A stretch of 64,000 nt of DNA from Bacteroides sp. (GCA_019414665.1 DXLO01000009.1:1-64000), one strand, 5' to 3'; positions 9,111 to 18,790 are shown, counted from the stretch's first letter. A program made the numbers and translations. Notes: a model not told the origin generated them from the letters alone.

Positions 9111-9869
9111 ATGAAAAAGAACTATTTCGAACTTACTGAATTACCTTATCAGGTGCTGTCAAAATTCGGGCTTAGCAGAGAAATGATAGAAGACCTTCCC
9201 ATGCGTATATTGAAAGAAATATGCAACGGCAGACATTCACCGGTACTACCTGTACGTGTGACCGATGAAAACGGGCTGACTGCAGAAAGTCGTACCCGCT
9301 TTGTGTGTATCCGAAAGGATGACGGAACGACAGACGTAGTATTCTATCCGGTACTGAAATCATCGCCACTGGAACAATACCAACCGGAACAGCAAAAAGA
9401 ATTATTGGACGGAAAAGCCATCATTGCAGATGTAATACAGGCTGACGGCAGACACGGAAAGGCTTTCGTGCAGATTGATCCGGGTACAAACCAGGTAATG
9501 TCAGTACCCACACCCATCATCGGGCGCAACCTTCAGGTTCTTGCAGAAGAACTGCGTCTGGGAGCGGTGGAAATCAAGAGTATGCAACACGGAGATCCGC
9601 TTACTCTGCTGGTGGATGATGATACGGTTACAGTAGGCATCGACCTGACAACTCCGACCGGCATCCGATTCTGTTCCGGTGACGGACAAAAATGGAAAGA
9701 GCGTGACAAACGTGAATGGGACAAATACAACTTCGGTTGCTACGGATGCTGGATAATGGACGAAGACGGAAACCTGGACTATGTACCGGAAGAGGAGTAC
9801 ACAGAAGAACTGTGGAATGAACAGAAAAAAAGCGGAGAAAGAAACCGTGCGGCAGCCCTTCACAAATAA
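9111..9869 (+). CDS. DUF4099/DUF3945-like conjugative-element protein
   Basis: The N-terminus (F-E-L-T-E-L-P-Y-Q-V-L-S-K-F-G-L-S, then M-R-I-L-K-E-I-C-N-G-R) matches the DUF4099 pattern found in topoisomerase-like and orphan proteins of Bacteroidales conjugative elements. A central region (~100-170) repeats strand-rich 'VxxGKAxxADV' elements. The C-terminal third is highly acidic, with a CYGCWIMDEDG segment. There is no signal peptide or membrane segment. It is the first gene of the long plus-strand operon; a nucleic-acid-associated role is inferred from the family's company only. Confidence 0.65.
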   Translation: MKKNYFELTELPYQVLSKFGLSREMIEDLPMRILKEICNGRHSPVLPVRVTDENGLTAESRTRFVCIRKDDGTTDVVFYPVLKSSPLEQYQPEQQKELLDGKAIIADVIQADGRHGKAFVQIDPGTNQVMSVPTPIIGRNLQVLAEELRLGAVEIKSMQHGDPLTLLVDDDTVTVGIDLTTPTGIRFCSGDGQKWKERDKREWDKYNFGCYGCWIMDEDGNLDYVPEEEYTEELWNEQKKSGERNRAAALHK

Positions 9870-9897
9870 GTCAACACCATTAAATATTTGAATAGCG

Positions 9898-10122
9898 ATG
9901 TCAGAACAGAAATATTATCCGGAAGATATTCTGGTAGAAAAAATGGAAAGCGGTGAATTTGGGTGGCTGGATTACGTCAACCATTATTCAGCTGAATGGC
10001 AGGAAGAATACAGCAGTTATTGCGAAGAGAACGGCCTTTCCATCGGAAATGAATCGGCAGCTGAGTTTGTCCGTCATAAAGATGCTGAACTTGAAGCTGC
10101 GATGGAAAACGGAGAAGCATAG
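9898..10122 (+). CDS. Small acidic protein (74 aa)
   Basis: A short acidic ORF (MSEQKYYPEDILVEKMESGEFGWLDYVNHYSAEW) with Glu-rich C-terminus, starting 28 bp after the preceding gene and ending 33 bp before the next, so embedded in the operon. The form resembles small DNA-mimic or adaptor proteins on conjugative elements, but I recognise no family. Its operon position makes it credible. Confidence 0.7.
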   Translation: MSEQKYYPEDILVEKMESGEFGWLDYVNHYSAEWQEEYSSYCEENGLSIGNESAAEFVRHKDAELEAAMENGEA

Positions 10123-10155
10123 AAAAACAACTAACAAAAGACTACACAACGGACT

Positions 10156-11724
10156 ATGGCGATACGAACAAATACCAATCCACGGGAAATGGATCTGCAG
10201 CCCGAAATGCAAAAGATACTGATGCGTAACGGGATGCAGGCACATGTGGTGTCTGACGGTTCGGGTTACAGGCTGGTCGTTCAGGGACATGACTCACCTC
10301 TGCTGACCTACGCCATCACCGAACGCCAAATGCTGGCACTCACGGACTGGGGAACAAACACAGCAAACAAGAAAGCCTACAATGTATTTACCAGCATCGT
10401 AGGCAATGACTTTTATCTGCCCAAAAATTTTGTCCATGCCCGAAATGCCAACGGGCGCGTGGCCATGGGACTGCATGGCTACAGGATAGGCATTGGAGAA
10501 TACGGACGGACTGCATGGCCGCATATGCCGCCTCCGTTTCTGGGTTGGACTCCACGCAACCAGTGGGGCTTTCATCTGCGCAGAGTGGGCGGCGACCTGT
10601 TCTATCCGGGCGGACCGGCTGTGCCGGAACGATTGGACGGACGAATGAAACCCGGAGAACTGCAATCAGGCGGTTACGGCTTCTACTACAAGGGAAACAG
10701 GCAGGCTCAACCCCAGCAAGAACGGGACGTGCTGCAAGACCTTCAGGCTGTAATCACTCCGATGACAAGCCGGCCGAGAAGTACGGAGCCGGCAATACCA
10801 TACCGGGAACTGATAACGTCACCGGTATATTTTTCCAACGAGAAATGGCAGGAATGCCTGTCATCGCATGGAATAATCATTGACCAGAATGCCCAAACGA
10901 TGACTATTCAGTCGGAACGGGAGACGGTGGACATGGTTTATGACCTTTCGGGCGAAGAGACAGCCATACTGACTTCCAATTCGATAGAAGAGCATCCGAC
11001 AGAAAAACGCATCAGCCTGATAAACGACATCATCAGTCCGGACTTTGCCGACAAGGTAAGCATGGAAACGCTGAACAGCAACAGCCGTATCGCAATAGGC
11101 CTGCATCCTGAAATACGTCATGAAATAGAACAAGAGAACCGATTGCAGGAGAACACTTTCCTGCAGGAACAGCAAATACAGGAGCAGCGGATAGCAACAG
11201 GCATACAGGCAACAGCTACAGTGGACGGACGTGACCTGACACCGCTCAACGAAAAGATGGGCTGGTACAGGGAGGAAAGGAACGGACGTGAGGTAGAGGT
11301 AGGCGAAATAGCCGTACACCCTGCTGAAACCGAGGGAAAGTTCCGAATGAGTGCCGTCATTAACGGACAGGTCGTGAGCCATGAGATAAGCCAGAAGCAA
11401 TATGACAAGTTTCTTGCTGTTGATGACTATCACAGAATGAAATTGTTCTCGAAAGTATTTGACGAAGTGGACATGAAAATGCGTCCGGAAGCCCGACAGG
11501 GACTTGGAGTGAAGATACTTGCCGCGTTGTCGGCAGGCACGGTGGTAGCTTCGGAAGTGGCACATAACCTGCGGTGCCATCATGCACCTGAAGTGTACAC
11601 CGAGCATTACTGCGGCCCGAGGCCCTATTACAAACCGGGAGTTGACACTCCAAGGGATGTGGCAATACGCTACTTCGAAGCAGAAATGAACCGGGAAATT
11701 ACAGACATGAGACTAGGAAGGTAA
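10156..11724 (+). CDS. Hypothetical conjugative-element protein (522 aa)
   Basis: The N-terminal ~190 residues are compact and rich in Gly/aromatics (M-G-L-H-G-Y-R-I-G, then P-P-F-L-G-W-T-P-R-N-Q-W-G-F), without known catalytic motifs. A Gln-rich linker lies at ~310-350. A C-terminal ~150-residue module (DLTPLNEKMGWYREERNGRE, then S-Q-K-Q-Y-D-K-F-L) resembles the 'ISxxQYxxF' segment of DUF3945-type element proteins. A short hydrophobic stretch (VKILAALSAGTVVASEVA, ~455-472) may be a membrane segment. It ends 2 bp before the primase gene, so translation is probably coupled. Confidence 0.7.
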   Translation: MAIRTNTNPREMDLQPEMQKILMRNGMQAHVVSDGSGYRLVVQGHDSPLLTYAITERQMLALTDWGTNTANKKAYNVFTSIVGNDFYLPKNFVHARNANGRVAMGLHGYRIGIGEYGRTAWPHMPPPFLGWTPRNQWGFHLRRVGGDLFYPGGPAVPERLDGRMKPGELQSGGYGFYYKGNRQAQPQQERDVLQDLQAVITPMTSRPRSTEPAIPYRELITSPVYFSNEKWQECLSSHGIIIDQNAQTMTIQSERETVDMVYDLSGEETAILTSNSIEEHPTEKRISLINDIISPDFADKVSMETLNSNSRIAIGLHPEIRHEIEQENRLQENTFLQEQQIQEQRIATGIQATATVDGRDLTPLNEKMGWYREERNGREVEVGEIAVHPAETEGKFRMSAVINGQVVSHEISQKQYDKFLAVDDYHRMKLFSKVFDEVDMKMRPEARQGLGVKILAALSAGTVVASEVAHNLRCHHAPEVYTEHYCGPRPYYKPGVDTPRDVAIRYFEAEMNREITDMRLGR

Positions 11725-11726
11725 AT

Positions 11727-13274
11727 ATGAGAGACGGAGACCTTACATACGACGACTATCTGCGCAGACTGAACATTCAGGACGTGCTTATTGATGCGGG
11801 TTACCGCCTGAACAGGCGGGACGGCCTTCGCTACCCTTCGTATGTCCGCACGGACAGCGACGGACGGCGTATCCGTGGCGACAAGTTCATAGTGACGGCC
11901 AACGGACAATGCTGTTTCCAGCCACCGCAGCAGAAACTCTACAATATAATATCGTTCATCAAGGAGCATCCGCAGCTTTTTGCGGAATACAGAACCGGTG
12001 TCTCGCCTGACAGACTGGTAAATATGGTGTGCTGCCGTCTGCTCAACCACCCCATAGAGGAACGCAGTGCCCGTATCCTGCAGCCCAAACGTGATATCAG
12101 ACCTTTTGACATTGAACAATACGAACTGCATAAATTCAACCCGCAGGACAGGGAGACACAGAAAAGATTCTATCCTTATTTCAAAAGCAGAGGTATAGAT
12201 CTGTACACCCAATATGCTTTTCACAGGAATTTCTGTCTGGCAACCAGACATCTGGAAGACGGGAGAGCTTATACCAACTTGTCGTTTCCGCTTATCCTGC
12301 CAAAAGAGCCGGAGAAGACTGTAGGATTTGAAGAAAGGGGCCGTCCGCGACCAGACGGAAGCGGAAGCTACAAAGGAAAGGCAGAAGGGAGCAATTCGAA
12401 TGAAGGAGTCTGGGCCGCCAGTCCTGCACAGACCAAACCGGCTGATGCAAACGACATCTACTGGTTTGAAAGCGCATACGACGCAATGGCCTATTATCAG
12501 CTAAACCAGAAAACAAACAGGGAATTGAGAAAGGCCGTGTTTGTATCTACCGGAGGTTCACCGAGCCGCCAGCAGTTCAGAGGAATGTTTGAAGCAACGC
12601 CACAAGCTTCGCACCATCTTTGCTTTGACCGTGACCGTGCGGGAAAAATCTACGCAATAACCTTTGCCCTAACCCATGCCGGGATGGAATTTACCAGCTT
12701 TACCCCAGAAGCGGATTTGCTTGTAATTCAGGAAAACGGCAAAGGAAATCCACGTCATGAAATAAAGCTGGAACCCTTTGACTTCGACAAGATAATCAAA
12801 GCATTTGTGAAACAGGAAGAAGAGCCGGCTATTACAAACGAGGCGGAAAGAAGGTCTGATTCCTTGAACCCTCGCTCCACAGCCCGTATCATCTATGAGC
12901 CGGCAGCTGACGGCTATAAGGATTGGAACGACCAGCTGCTAGATCTGGGGAGGCCAATAGAGGAAAAGCAGGGCGAACTTCAGGAGATAAGCGGTAAAGC
13001 CACTCTGAACCGTGCTCTGGCTGCATTGCCGGAAGTCAATCCTGAACATATCCGTACCGGGACGTATGACGAAGCGGATTATAAGGCGGTACGACAGAGA
13101 ATTGAGCGTGCGGACAAGATAATATTCTCCTTTGAAACCCAAGATCAGGGTATGCCTGAAAAAGGTTTCCAGGAGATGTACAAAATAAGGGAAGAACTAT
13201 CCCGTCTGGAAAACGAGATATCCGATTCCTTATCTGAGATAAAAGAAAACAACCAACCACGGTTTCATCGATAA
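11727..13274 (+). CDS. Toprim-domain DNA primase-like protein (TraP-like)
   Basis: It resembles primases of conjugative transposons that prime the complementary strand of transferred DNA. The N-terminal ~100 residues look like a CHC2-type zinc-ribbon fold that has lost most cysteines (D-K-F-I-V-T-A-N-G-Q-C-C-F). A toprim core follows: WFESAYDAMAYY (~246, catalytic Glu) and HLCFDRDRAGK (~297, DxD motif). The last 130 residues are helical and charged. It starts 2 bp after the previous gene. A role in element replication or establishment is inferred from the family. Confidence 0.8.
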   Translation: MRDGDLTYDDYLRRLNIQDVLIDAGYRLNRRDGLRYPSYVRTDSDGRRIRGDKFIVTANGQCCFQPPQQKLYNIISFIKEHPQLFAEYRTGVSPDRLVNMVCCRLLNHPIEERSARILQPKRDIRPFDIEQYELHKFNPQDRETQKRFYPYFKSRGIDLYTQYAFHRNFCLATRHLEDGRAYTNLSFPLILPKEPEKTVGFEERGRPRPDGSGSYKGKAEGSNSNEGVWAASPAQTKPADANDIYWFESAYDAMAYYQLNQKTNRELRKAVFVSTGGSPSRQQFRGMFEATPQASHHLCFDRDRAGKIYAITFALTHAGMEFTSFTPEADLLVIQENGKGNPRHEIKLEPFDFDKIIKAFVKQEEEPAITNEAERRSDSLNPRSTARIIYEPAADGYKDWNDQLLDLGRPIEEKQGELQEISGKATLNRALAALPEVNPEHIRTGTYDEADYKAVRQRIERADKIIFSFETQDQGMPEKGFQEMYKIREELSRLENEISDSLSEIKENNQPRFHR

Positions 13275-13287
13275 ACAGAGCCAGCCT

Positions 13288-13773
13288 ATGCAAATGACAC
13301 ATTACGATATCATCAACTTCCGGCCGCATCCGGTGCAGTTTGTCATCAATGAACTGCCGCTGATGTCGGTCTGTGTTGCTGGACTGATATACGGAGGCAT
13401 GGAAAACATGCCTCTCGTAAGCATGGCGACCACAATATCTGCACTTGCACTTCTTGTACTGCTTTACCGGTACATCTATCTGCGCAGAATACGTTATGAC
13501 ATAACAGCCGAACAGCTAGTATGCGAGCGCGGTATTCTGCTAAGAAAGGTGGATTATATGGAACTGTACCGCATCGTGGACTTCCAGGAGAAACAGAGTA
13601 TCCTGCAACAGATATGCGGACTGAAAACGGTAAGCATCCTCTCGATGGACCGGAACACGCCACGGCTTGACCTGCTGGGAATGAAACGCAGTGACAGAAT
13701 CGTGACTCTGATACGCGAACGCGTGGAATACAATAAACGAAAAAAGGGAATATATGAGATTACCAATCATTAG
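13288..13773 (+). CDS. PH-domain (bPH2/YdbS-like) membrane protein
   Basis: Two adjacent membrane segments (about residues 22-40 and 47-65) are followed by a bacterial PH-like domain: R-I-R-Y-D-I-T-A-E-Q-L-V-C-E-R-G-I-L, then M-E-L-Y-R-I-V-D-F, as in YdbS/YdbT. Length 161 is typical. Its last 20 bp overlap the next gene, which points to coupled translation in the conjugation operon. Its specific role there is unknown. Confidence 0.85.
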   Translation: MQMTHYDIINFRPHPVQFVINELPLMSVCVAGLIYGGMENMPLVSMATTISALALLVLLYRYIYLRRIRYDITAEQLVCERGILLRKVDYMELYRIVDFQEKQSILQQICGLKTVSILSMDRNTPRLDLLGMKRSDRIVTLIRERVEYNKRKKGIYEITNH

Positions 13774-14443
13774 CATACTGATGGCACTTGCCATTATAGT
13801 TCCACAGGCGCTCCATGCACAGGTAGCTGCTTCGAATCCTCTGGAATGGATGGCACTGGCCGAGGGCAATGACCTGATAAACGGACAGATAGAAAAGCAG
13901 ATTAAGGGGCAGACACAGACGGCACTGCTACAGAATACGATAGCGGCAGAGTTCAACCGCATCCATCAGTGGGAGAAACAGTACAACAGCTATCTGAAGA
14001 CCATAAACGGCTATGCATCATCGCTGAAAGCCTGTACCCATCTGTACAACGACGGCGTGCGGATATTTCTTACTTTGGGAAAACTTGGCAAGGCCGTTCG
14101 TGACAATCCGCAGGGTATAGTAGCCGGAATGAGCATGAACAACTTGTATATAGAGACGGCAACTGAACTGGTGTCTGTGTTTACGCTGCTGAACGATGCT
14201 GTGGCCAAGGGGGGAACAGAGAACATGCAGACCGGAGCAGAGCGCAGCAAGACACTGTGGGCACTGAACGACAAGCTGTCGGCTTTCAGCCGTAAGCTGC
14301 ATCTGCTCTATCTGAGTGTACGCTATTATACACTGAATGACGTGTGGAACAGCGTGACGGCAGGAATGATAGAACGGAATAACGGAGAAGTGGCCCGGAC
14401 AGCCATGTCGCGCTGGAGAAGGGCTGCTGCCATGACACGATAA
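13754..14443 (+). CDS. Secreted coiled-coil protein, paralogue A (TraI/VirB5-like candidate)
   Basis: It has a clear signal peptide (MRLPIISILMALAIIVPQALHAQ) and then an all-helical body with Q/K-rich heptads (Q-I-E-K-Q-I-K-G-Q-T-Q-T). It shares with the next gene a layout and local motifs: Y-N-S-Y-L-K-T-I/Y-L-D-S-F-R-S-I, a K-L-.-.-F-S-R segment, YYTLNDVW versus KYTTLGDIW, and a C-terminal M/A-K-x-R-W-R/K. A secreted helical pair inside a transfer operon fits a VirB5/TraI-like pilus or periplasmic component; that is inference from layout. Confidence 0.75.
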   Translation: MRLPIISILMALAIIVPQALHAQVAASNPLEWMALAEGNDLINGQIEKQIKGQTQTALLQNTIAAEFNRIHQWEKQYNSYLKTINGYASSLKACTHLYNDGVRIFLTLGKLGKAVRDNPQGIVAGMSMNNLYIETATELVSVFTLLNDAVAKGGTENMQTGAERSKTLWALNDKLSAFSRKLHLLYLSVRYYTLNDVWNSVTAGMIERNNGEVARTAMSRWRRAAAMTR

Positions 14444-14454
14444 AACAAGGCAAG

Positions 14455-15138
14455 ATGGACAGGATAATATTAATAATGGCACTTCTGCTGTGTACTGGAC
14501 TGTCAAAAGTCCGGGCGCAGAATGACCCGGTACTTGCCGGTATGATACTGCTGTACACAGAGAAAGCGGAAAAGGAACTGAAGAACCAGGAGAAGGTTAT
14601 GCTGATGCAGACAACCGGACATATCTGGACCAAGGAAGAAGTGGAAGCCACGACCAACCTGCAGCGTGAGTTCAACAACTATCTGGACTCGTTCCGCTCG
14701 ATAGTCAGCTATGCGGCACAGACATACGGATTCTACCACGAGGTATCCAAACTGACGGACAATATGAGTGATTTCAGCCGGCAACTGGCACGGAACTCTC
14801 CGAACGCCGTAGCCGTGGCCCTATCAGCCAGACGGAATGCCATATACAGGGAACTTATACTGAACAGTGTGGAAATTGTAAATGACATACGGTCTGTCTG
14901 TATTTCCGACAACAAGATGACCGAAAAGGAACGGATGGAAATCGTATTCGGCATCCGTCCCAAACTCAAGATGATGAACCAGAAGCTGCAACGGCTCACG
15001 AAAGCCGTGAAGTACACAACGCTTGGTGACATCTGGCTGGAGATAGACGAAGGCGCACGGCCGGTAGCAGACAAGCGGGACATTGTGGAAGCGGCAAAAA
15101 GACGGTGGAAACAGGCTGGAAAGAATGTAAGACCTTAA
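14455..15138 (+). CDS. Secreted coiled-coil protein, paralogue B
   Basis: Signal peptide MDRIILIMALLLCTGLSKVRAQ with cleavage after RAQ or VRA, then a 200-residue helical body. It is paralogous to the gene just upstream: same length, same T-L-x-D-I/V-W motif near residue 195, and the same basic Trp-containing C-terminus (AAKRRWKQAG). The pair probably arose by tandem duplication and may form hetero-oligomers in the periplasm. It is separated from its partner by 11 bp. Confidence 0.75.
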   Translation: MDRIILIMALLLCTGLSKVRAQNDPVLAGMILLYTEKAEKELKNQEKVMLMQTTGHIWTKEEVEATTNLQREFNNYLDSFRSIVSYAAQTYGFYHEVSKLTDNMSDFSRQLARNSPNAVAVALSARRNAIYRELILNSVEIVNDIRSVCISDNKMTEKERMEIVFGIRPKLKMMNQKLQRLTKAVKYTTLGDIWLEIDEGARPVADKRDIVEAAKRRWKQAGKNVRP

Positions 15139-15151
15139 TATACGAAAAGAT

Positions 15152-15807
15152 ATGGGATTTTGGAGCACTTTATTAAAATACGGCGGTAAGGCAGCCAAAG
15201 GTGTAGGAACAGCTGCTGCCGAGACTGGGAAAACAGCCGGAAGCGCAATATTGCACCCTACAAGAACACTGCGCACAGCCGGCCATGCAATCAAAACAGC
15301 TACGGTAACAGGCGCTGTAGGCTATGTAGGCTGGGAAAAGCTGACATCGGACAAAAGTGTAGCAAGAATCGTAAGCGAAGCTGTAGTAGGCAAAAATGCT
15401 ACGGATACCCTTGCTGGAACGACCGAGGAGATGAAAGCCCTGAAAGAGAAAGCCGGAGCAGCAATGGATACTGTAACAGAAGCTGTATCCGGGCTTGACG
15501 GAAAACTGGACGGAGTATCAAACTTCCTGAAAGAAACGACAAGCGGAGGACTTGGAACAATGATAGGAAACTTTTTCGGCAATCTGGGACGCGGAAACGT
15601 ATCAGGCCTGAGTATCGCAGGGCTGGTAGCGGCCGCATTCCTTGTATTCGGCCGTTTCGGATGGCTCCCGGTGCACTGCTGGGAATGATGCTTATCGGTA
15701 ACAATTCTGGTATTACCCGTATGTCCTCACAGGAAAGTGCCGTAAGGGTGCAACCGCAAGTCGCACCGGAAGAAGAGCAAGTGCGACCGGGGGGCATGAG
15801 AAGATAG
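15152..15807 (+). pseudogene. Gly/Ala-rich membrane-inserting protein, apparent frameshift at ~15660
   Basis: The first frame (15152-15688) encodes 178 residues: an Ala/Gly/Thr-rich amphipathic N-terminus, helical segments and a hydrophobic stretch LSIAGLVAAAFLVFGRFG, then an unlikely tail WLPVHCWE. In the -1 frame a 48-codon ORF opens at ATG 15661 and continues the hydrophobic segment naturally (MAPGALLGMMLIGNNSGI), followed by a polar tail ending GGMRR at 15807. I read this as one gene of about 220 residues broken by a one-base change. Alternatively the shift is programmed, or the second part is a separate overlapping small gene. No classical slippery heptamer lies at the junction. Confidence 0.6.
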
Positions 15808-15828
15808 GAATAAAAAACAATACAAGAT

Positions 15829-16964
15829 ATGAAATATACAGAAGAAATGATCCTGCACTCGAAAAGCGGCTACTGTATGCCGTTTGAGGAAGCACAGGGA
15901 AAAGATGTGGAAATGTCGCTTGGATATGGCGAACAGGTACATCCGACAACTGGAGAAAAGTTCTTTCATCATGGCATTGACTTCAGCGTGCGCTGCCGGA
16001 TGCTGTCAGCCCTTGCGGACGGTATTGTTTCGGGTGTGTCCAACAATCCGGTGCACGGTATCTGTCAGACCATCCGATATGGCGGCTACGAAGTGACATA
16101 CGGACATCTGTCGAATGTGTTCGCCCAGTTCGGGCAGCGTGTAAAAGCCGGACAGACAGTGGCACTTAGCGGCGACCTGCTGCATCTGGAAACCCGTTTT
16201 AAGGGAGAAGAACTGAATCCGCTAGAATTTCTGACCATGCTGTACGGAAACATCCGGGCAGCCAGACAGGCAACCGGCAGCGCGGCAGACTTTGACGAGG
16301 AAGGAATGACCGTAGCAACCGACTATGAGAATGACAGAGAGGAAATAGAAAAACTGATGCTCCGCTTCCTTCCCCTTTATATGGAAGACCTGAGATCAGG
16401 TGCATATACACTACCGGAGCATACGGAACAGAGCCTGCGTCATCTGTTCACCATGGGAGCCGTAAAGGAGTATTTCTATGAGAGAATGCCCAGCCTGGCC
16501 AATCCTCTGGGACTCGGACACAGAGCCCTTCCACTGGCCGGCAAGGTACAGAACCTGCTTATCGGGGATTTCCTGAACTATCTGGCACTCAGACACGAAA
16601 TATTTCTGAGTACGACTGATGAGGGCTTAAAAAAAAACTCCGTAACGAAGCAGTAGCCAGCGGAGGAGTAATCGATCCGCTGGCGGGTCTGGATATAGAT
16701 ATCCAGAGTTTCGACATCCCGAGAATAGTTTCTGTATATCCTGACAGGTTCGGCATACGCTGGTGGACAAAGGCATGGTTCAACAACCATGATGAAGGAG
16801 AAGCTTCGGTGGAAATAGAACGTGAACAGGCAGTTCGTTTCCTGCAGAACAACATAGAGAAGGACAAATGGCTGGAAGAATATTTTCCAAGACAGATGGA
16901 AGTATATCACCATGCCATCGAGCAGACCAAGGAGCAACTGCTCAAACAGATAAACATGGTATAG
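15829..16964 (+). CDS. M23-like (degenerate) envelope protein split by a -1 shift
   Basis: The zero frame (15829-16656, 275 aa) begins with an M23-like domain: HHGIDFSV (~46) and YGHLS (~91) are kept, but the H-x-H zinc motif reads HLE (~122), so peptidase activity is doubtful. The rest is helical. At a run of nine A (16629-16637) the zero frame runs into a short tail N-S-V-T-K-Q-stop, while the -1 frame continues from 16638 for 108 codons of sensible protein (L-R-N-E-A-V-A-S-G-G, then W-W-T-K-A-W-F-N-N-H) to a stop at 16964. Two products may therefore be made, or the gene is a frameshift mutant. The stop is 17 bp before the next ATG. Confidence 0.7.
16629..16638 (+). promoter_or_regulatory. 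Candidate -1 ribosomal frameshift site (A AAA AAC)
   Basis: Zero-frame codons are TTA AAA AAA AAC. The bases A-AAA-AAC (16632-16638) form a canonical X-XXY-YYZ slippery heptamer, and the -1 frame is open for 109 codons beyond it. A homopolymer of nine A is also prone to indels in replication or sequencing, so mutation is the main alternative. Confidence 0.45.
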
Positions 16965-16981
16965 CGAAACAATGACAAGAT

Positions 16982-18790
16982 ATGGACGGAATCAATAGCA
17001 GACGGTTTGCGGAAATGGAGGCTCTCACGGGCAGTTATTTCCGCTGTTACCTGGTACCGGTAATGAATGAAACACAGGCTTTTCTCAACCGTAAGCAGGT
17101 GGAGGAAATGAAAGAATACTCTACCTCTGCCAGCGGTATTCTCAGTATGATGGCGACTGCGGGACAACCTTTAGGAGACCCGTACCAGACACTCAAACTG
17201 ACGGGCGAATGGAACTCAAAGACTACGGAAGAGTATATAGGAATGTGTAAGGAACGCATTCTGGACTCGGATGATATCCAGCGTGACCTGGCCTGTATGG
17301 CCGGGCAGTGGCGCGAAACCGTAGTGGCTGAAATAGGACGTGAGCGTTATGATGCCCTTTCGGAAAAACTGGGATGCGACCTGGCATATGCCTATCTGGA
17401 TTACCGGTTGGACCGGCTGATGGTGGACAAACTGGTGAATGACCGGATACCCAAGTCATCGGCCGAGTACATTATCCGAAAGGCCGGACAATCGAGTCTG
17501 CTGGGACTGGCACAGACATTGGGACGTTCGCCACTGGCAGAAGAGATTGAATCACGCAGCGAGGCAGCCTATCATCCCAGTACGCTGGAAAAAGGTGCCG
17601 GAAATGTACTGGGCGCTTCAGCAGATGCCATTATGCTGGGAGGTGCCGGATCGTGGGCTTCGCTTGCCAGATTCGTAGGTGTGGATGTGGCACTGACTGC
17701 TGCAGCTGACAGTCTTGTGCCAGAAACACCACGGGAACAATCCGTAGAGGAATGTATCAGCAAAGGTGTGTTCGGAAAGGAGAACAATGTATTTGATATG
17801 TTCCGCAAAGAAGCGACCATGATTCCAGCCAAGGACAATAAACTTATTGCCCAAGTCAACGGACAGCTGAAAAACAAAATACCTGTCATCAATTTCAGTT
17901 TTATGGATTGGAGCAAGAAAGAAAATGAAAAGCCGGCATGGATGAAGAACTACAGTATGCCGGGAAAAGAACGCAAAGAGCAGTACAAAGATGTTCCGCT
18001 GGTAGTAGCTCCCGGATATGAGGATGCCTATCTGAAAGAACAGGAAATGCTGAAGGACAACACGGAAAGCGAAGTAAGGGAACAGACAATGAAAAATACG
18101 GAAACACCGACAAGCGGATATAACGGACAAAATGTGAAAGACGACGAAGCTGCCGTAGGTACGCGGGAAGAAACGGAAGAACAAGCGGAACATACCAATA
18201 CAAACGGCTGGGACGGGCTTTTGCGCTCATTCGGTCTTGACGGAATGGGAAAAGTGGCCGGTAACCTGGGTTATATCATAGCCATGCTGCCGGATATGCT
18301 GCTGGGGCTCTTTACGGGCAAGACGAAATCCCTCGGACTGAAGGACAACCTTTTGCCGATAGCCAGTATCGTAGCAGGACTGTTTGTCCGGAATCCGCTG
18401 CTGAAGATGCTGCTCATGGGACTTGGCGGTGCAAATCTGCTGAACAAGGCCGGCAAGGAAGCACTGTCAAACCAACAGAGCGAAGTTGACGGATATCCAC
18501 GTAGAGAAAGCGGAAACGTACAATACAAACGCTATGCGGACGAACCATTGAATCCACGTATCGTAAATCCGGTATTGCAGGGCTGCACGCTGATTGCTAC
18601 GATAGACCGTGTTCCCTGTACCATACAGATCAGTCCGACAGTAGCGGATGCCTACCGTAGCGGCGCGGTGCCCCTGAACACACTGGCCAATGCCATACTT
18701 GCCCAAAGCGACAGGCTGCGTCAGATGGCTGCGGAAAACTACGACAGCGGACAACAGGAAACTGCGGCCAGAAGCAGAGGTATCCAGTAA
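16982..18790 (+). CDS. Large conjugation-operon protein with C-terminal membrane segments (602 aa)
   Basis: I recognise no named family. The first ~250 residues are helical and soluble. A Glu/Lys/Thr-rich low-complexity linker spans ~350-410 (T-R-E-E-T-E-E-Q-A-E-H). A hydrophobic region with two or three membrane segments lies at ~430-500 (V-A-G-N-L-G-Y-I-I-A-M-L-P-D-M-L-L-G-L-F and MLLMGLGGANLL), followed by a small C-terminal domain. It follows the frameshifted gene by 17 bp. Position suggests an envelope-associated transfer component. Confidence 0.7.
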   Translation: MDGINSRRFAEMEALTGSYFRCYLVPVMNETQAFLNRKQVEEMKEYSTSASGILSMMATAGQPLGDPYQTLKLTGEWNSKTTEEYIGMCKERILDSDDIQRDLACMAGQWRETVVAEIGRERYDALSEKLGCDLAYAYLDYRLDRLMVDKLVNDRIPKSSAEYIIRKAGQSSLLGLAQTLGRSPLAEEIESRSEAAYHPSTLEKGAGNVLGASADAIMLGGAGSWASLARFVGVDVALTAAADSLVPETPREQSVEECISKGVFGKENNVFDMFRKEATMIPAKDNKLIAQVNGQLKNKIPVINFSFMDWSKKENEKPAWMKNYSMPGKERKEQYKDVPLVVAPGYEDAYLKEQEMLKDNTESEVREQTMKNTETPTSGYNGQNVKDDEAAVGTREETEEQAEHTNTNGWDGLLRSFGLDGMGKVAGNLGYIIAMLPDMLLGLFTGKTKSLGLKDNLLPIASIVAGLFVRNPLLKMLLMGLGGANLLNKAGKEALSNQQSEVDGYPRRESGNVQYKRYADEPLNPRIVNPVLQGCTLIATIDRVPCTIQISPTVADAYRSGAVPLNTLANAILAQSDRLRQMAAENYDSGQQETAARSRGIQ

